This document shows, in pieces, positions 61,597 through 64,000 of a stretch of 64,000 bases of DNA. A model generated the notes under the pieces. The model was not told where the DNA came from and ran no database searches. It saw only the letters and a list, made by a program, of their open reading frames with translations. The DNA is taken from contig SUWW01000012.1 in assembly GCA_015061285.1 (NCBI GenBank), positions 62,001 to 126,000 on the forward strand, written 5' to 3'. The position numbers and the translations under genes are program-made. The stretch comes from Bacteroidales bacterium (lineage in GTDB: Bacteria; Bacteroidota; Bacteroidia; Bacteroidales; Marinilabiliaceae). How positions within the stretch are numbered: the first letter of the stretch is position 1; each line of letters starts with the position of its first letter.

Positions 61597-63045
61597 CTAC
61601 ATGACGAAGATGATAGCTAAGTAGCCGATGATGCCGCAGACGATACCTATTATCAAGCCTGCTTTGAGCATATCGTTTTGTTTTATGTAGCCCGTAGAGT
61701 GAGCTATTGCGTTAGGTGGTGTAGAAATAGGCATTGTCATAGCCAACGAAGCCGCAAGAGCTACACCTAAGAGCAGTGTGCGCACTCCGCCAACAGATTC
61801 GAGAGAGTCGCCCATGCCTAACCCAACAGAACAGAGAATTGGCACAAGAAGAGCTGCTGTAGCCGAGTTGGAGATGAAGTTAGAAAGCAACCAGCAAATC
61901 AAACCCGAACTAACGAGAACGAGAATTGGCGACCAACTGCTAAATGGTATCGACGATACGAGGTGTGCTGCAAGTCCTGTCTCTTGAAAACCTAAACCAA
62001 GAGCAAAACCACCAGCCACCATAAACAGAACACTCCAGTTGATTTGAGCCAAGTCGTCTTTTGATATTACACCAGTGACGCAGAGTATTGCCACTGGAAG
62101 CATGGCCGCTGCATTGGCGTTGATGCCGTTAATCTTGCCAGTAAACCAAACGAGCACAGTAAGTATGAAAGTGGCAGCCACTATGTAGGTTTCGCGCGAA
62201 CGTTTGAATTCGCCGTCAATCTTCAGGTCGATTTTCTTCTGCTTGAATGGGAATAGCCACATAAGTACACCCCACGAAATAAGTAAGAATAGAAGTGTGA
62301 GAGGAGCCATTGTCATAGTCCAATCTTCAAACGAGATGTCGAGATTCAGGCCAGAAGGATCGTTGATGTATTTCAATGCTATGCCGTTGGGAGGTGTGCC
62401 AATAGGAGTGGCAATACCGCCAATGTTAGCGCCTACAGGAATTGCCATAGCCAAAGCAACTCGACCTTTGCCATCGGGAGGCAAAACGTTGAGCACAGGG
62501 CCAAGAAAAGCAAGCATCATAGCTGCAGTAGCTGTGTTGGAGATGAATGCCGAAAAGACGGCTGTGACTAATATGAAGCCGAGCAATACGAATTCAGATC
62601 GTTTGCCAAATGGTGTCAGAAGCACTCGAGCCATAAACACATCGAGACCTGTTTTGGTTACGGCTATTGCTAGAACGAAACCTCCTAAAAACAGGATCAC
62701 AATAGGGTCGGCTATGGTGGCAAGAATCTGTTTATGGTTTACAAGTGTGCCAAGGTTTTCGGCGGGAATGCCGCTTACAAGAGGCGAAAAACTACTGTCG
62801 CTCACCATAATCACCATCACCATAATTACGAGTAGCGATGTACACCATGTCGGTATGGCTTCAGTTAACCATAGCAAGGCGGCTGTAATAAATATTGCAA
62901 CCATGCGCTGCTCAACAATAGTCAGCCCTGGCAATCCATAAGATTCGGGCGGCAAGAATATAAACAAACAGAATGCTATCGCCGATAGTATAACGCCGAT
63001 GACGCTCTTCATGTTGTTTGCTAAGAAGTCTTTTGTCTTTGTCAT
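61597..63045 (-). CDS. DASS/SLC13-family anion transporter
   Basis: 482 residues from the ATG at 63045; the longer frame would begin with TTG. About 11 membrane segments and two SNT motifs, SNTATAAMM and SNSATAALL, which form the two sodium/substrate sites. PIGTPPNGIAL and PISTPPNAIAHSTGYI are the paired Pro-rich loops. Members carry dicarboxylates, citrate or sulfate with Na+. Inner membrane. Two inverted halves are visible from the repeated motifs. Confidence 0.92.
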   Translation of the reverse strand: MTKTKDFLANNMKSVIGVILSAIAFCLFIFLPPESYGLPGLTIVEQRMVAIFITAALLWLTEAIPTWCTSLLVIMVMVIMVSDSSFSPLVSGIPAENLGTLVNHKQILATIADPIVILFLGGFVLAIAVTKTGLDVFMARVLLTPFGKRSEFVLLGFILVTAVFSAFISNTATAAMMLAFLGPVLNVLPPDGKGRVALAMAIPVGANIGGIATPIGTPPNGIALKYINDPSGLNLDISFEDWTMTMAPLTLLFLLISWGVLMWLFPFKQKKIDLKIDGEFKRSRETYIVAATFILTVLVWFTGKINGINANAAAMLPVAILCVTGVISKDDLAQINWSVLFMVAGGFALGLGFQETGLAAHLVSSIPFSSWSPILVLVSSGLICWLLSNFISNSATAALLVPILCSVGLGMGDSLESVGGVRTLLLGVALAASLAMTMPISTPPNAIAHSTGYIKQNDMLKAGLIIGIVCGIIGYLAIIFVM

Positions 63046-63185
63046 GTGTTTGTATTTCGTTTTCAATAATCTGTTTCAAAGTAAAAGCAAAATTTGCTAA
63101 TAGTGAAATACTATTAACATTTATAAAAAAGAATAAATAGGCGTGCTGTGGCTTGGCTTATTGGGTCGTTGCCGACTACATAACT

Positions 63186-63235
63186 AAAAAGAAAGCACCG
63201 AAAAGAGTTTACTGTCTGAAACTCAATTCGGTGCT
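63186..63235 (-). terminator. Terminator of the second TonB receptor
   Basis: A 17-base hairpin (63194-63210 with 63219-63235) with AGCACCGAA/TTCGGTGCT and GAGTTT/AAACTC parts; TTCTTTTTAG follows on the minus strand. Confidence 0.8.
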
Positions 63236-63271
63236 GTTGCTGTGTGGCTCGTTATGCGCCGTGGCTACAAG

Positions 63272-64000
63272 CTAAAATTTGAAGTTTATACCCACGGTGT
63301 ATTGTCCGCCAATTTTGTCGCAGTATACAAATTCGCGTTTTTCGGAGTTGAAGAGGTTGTGGGCGTTTACGAATAGTTCTAAGTTTTGCTCAGGGCTATA
63401 TCCCACTTTCATATTTACGGTGAAACGATTGTCGAGTTCGGTGCTACCATATTGGGTTTCGAACGTGCGTTTGCCAATAAAGTTGCCAAATGCCGAGATG
63501 TTGAGTTGTGGCAATGGCTTGAATATAAGACCAACCATACCATAAGCAGTAGGAGTAGCTTTGTGCTTGTGCCCGTTGCTTGTTTTATATGGCTCGGCGT
63601 AGGAACTGCCGAAGTACATATTGTTGCCTTTCAATACCACGTTGTAGCGCAATCCGTAATATAAAGTCAGCGGATTTTGTACGCCATTGTAGGTTTCGTA
63701 GTTTACTCCAGCTTGATAGAGTTCGTTGAGAATAGTTTGCTGATCGGCTTCGCTCATGTTGTCCCAACCTACGCTTTGCTTGTAGCTATCAACAGATTCT
63801 TCGGCAATCATGTGATAGAGGAGGTTGATGGCCTCTTCGGTGGTGCTGCCGCCATAGTTAATCAGTGTATGTACGATATCGTTTACGATGTTGTCGTCGC
63901 CAAACAGATTTCGTTGTGCTGTGGTGTTGGCTATGGCTATTTGCGATTGATATTGCTCTGTCTGACTATTTTATAGTAGTTATCGATAGTGGTACGTTGA
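63272..64000 (-). pseudogene. TonB-dependent receptor, C-terminal part, apparent frameshift near 63970
   Basis: The stop side (63272-63811) encodes the last barrel strands and ends in IGGQYTVGINFKF. It parallels the C-terminus of the receptor at 10726-13806 (HKHKATPTAYGMVGLIFKPLP against HKHEATPSIYGMVGFIYKPMP, one residue trimmed). Reading upstream, the same frame continues through IANTTAQRNLFGDD to 63970 and then meets a stop at 63971-63973. In the next frame the sequence resumes as TTIDNYYK, matching RVDNYFEY in the paralogue. One base missing from the run TTTT at 63969-63972 would explain this. It may be a real mutation or a sequencing error; the gene also runs off the window. Confidence 0.7.

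Noticed and set aside
1-64000. tRNA, rRNA, IS elements or prophage genes
   Set aside because: None was recognised in intergenic regions or among the proteins; a dedicated tRNA scan could not be run.

Overview
The window looks like a chromosomal segment of an anaerobic Bacteroidales (phylum Bacteroidota). The evidence is: a frr-purH-mreBCD-PBP2-rodA cluster and a secG cluster arranged as in that order; meso-diaminopimelate dehydrogenase; TonB-dependent receptors; five exported proteins with C-terminal tails resembling type IX secretion sorting domains; a BspA-type leucine-rich-repeat protein; and promoters of the Bacteroidota type (TTTG or TTG, 19 bases, TAnnTTTG). No SusC/SusD pair, IS element, prophage, CRISPR array, tRNA or rRNA was seen.

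Layout. 1-4.4 kb: the 3' part of a propeller-type sensor fused to a SpoIIE-like phosphatase, a BspA-like protein, and two intergenic regions packed with palindromic dispersed repeats. 4.4-7.6 kb: an apparent operon of a sigma-54-type regulator, LptE, a TPR-like protein and SecG. 7.6-10.7 kb: a small membrane protein, a MATE exporter, a cytidylate-kinase-like protein and FolK. 10.7-13.8 kb: a large TonB-dependent receptor. 14.1-15.5 kb: metK behind a well-formed promoter and a SAM-II-like riboswitch. 15.9-21.7 kb: a secreted pectin methylesterase and an SGNH acetylesterase-like protein. 22.1-23.9 kb: a peroxide-defence operon (two glutathione-peroxidase-like proteins, an OhrR-type MarR regulator, a small membrane protein) with a palindromic operator over its promoter. 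24.1-25.4 kb: a MINPP/phytase-like histidine phosphatase. 25.6-27.2 kb: two tandem TonB paralogues. 27.3-30.4 kb: radA, rpmF, DUF177 and DUF502. 30.4-37.3 kb: the cell-shape operon rodA-mrdA-mreDCB with a cyclohydrolase-only PurH and frr. 38.5-39.9 kb: a GH28 polygalacturonase. 40-44.2 kb: three glycosyltransferases and a PAP2 phosphatase. 44.2-46.5 kb: a two-subunit CoA-transferase and ddh. 46.6-52 kb: a membrane-anchored propeller/AraC regulator, an orphan chemoreceptor and a GH43-like lipoprotein. 52.1-61.5 kb: two secreted propeller-like proteins divergent from a three-gene outer-membrane module (TonB receptor, DUF4876 lipoprotein, beta-barrel). 61.6-64 kb: a DASS transporter and the 3' end of a second receptor, which appears frameshifted.

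How the genes fit together. Much of the window serves the cell envelope: wall elongation, LPS transport, Sec export, TonB-powered uptake and secreted glycan-active enzymes. Pectin attack is spread over separate loci (methylesterase and acetylesterase at 16-22 kb, polygalacturonase at 38.5 kb, possibly the GH43 at 51 kb). The least explained unit is the receptor-DUF4876-barrel module at 55.9-61.5 kb; the best regulatory finds are the metK riboswitch and the OhrR-type operator.
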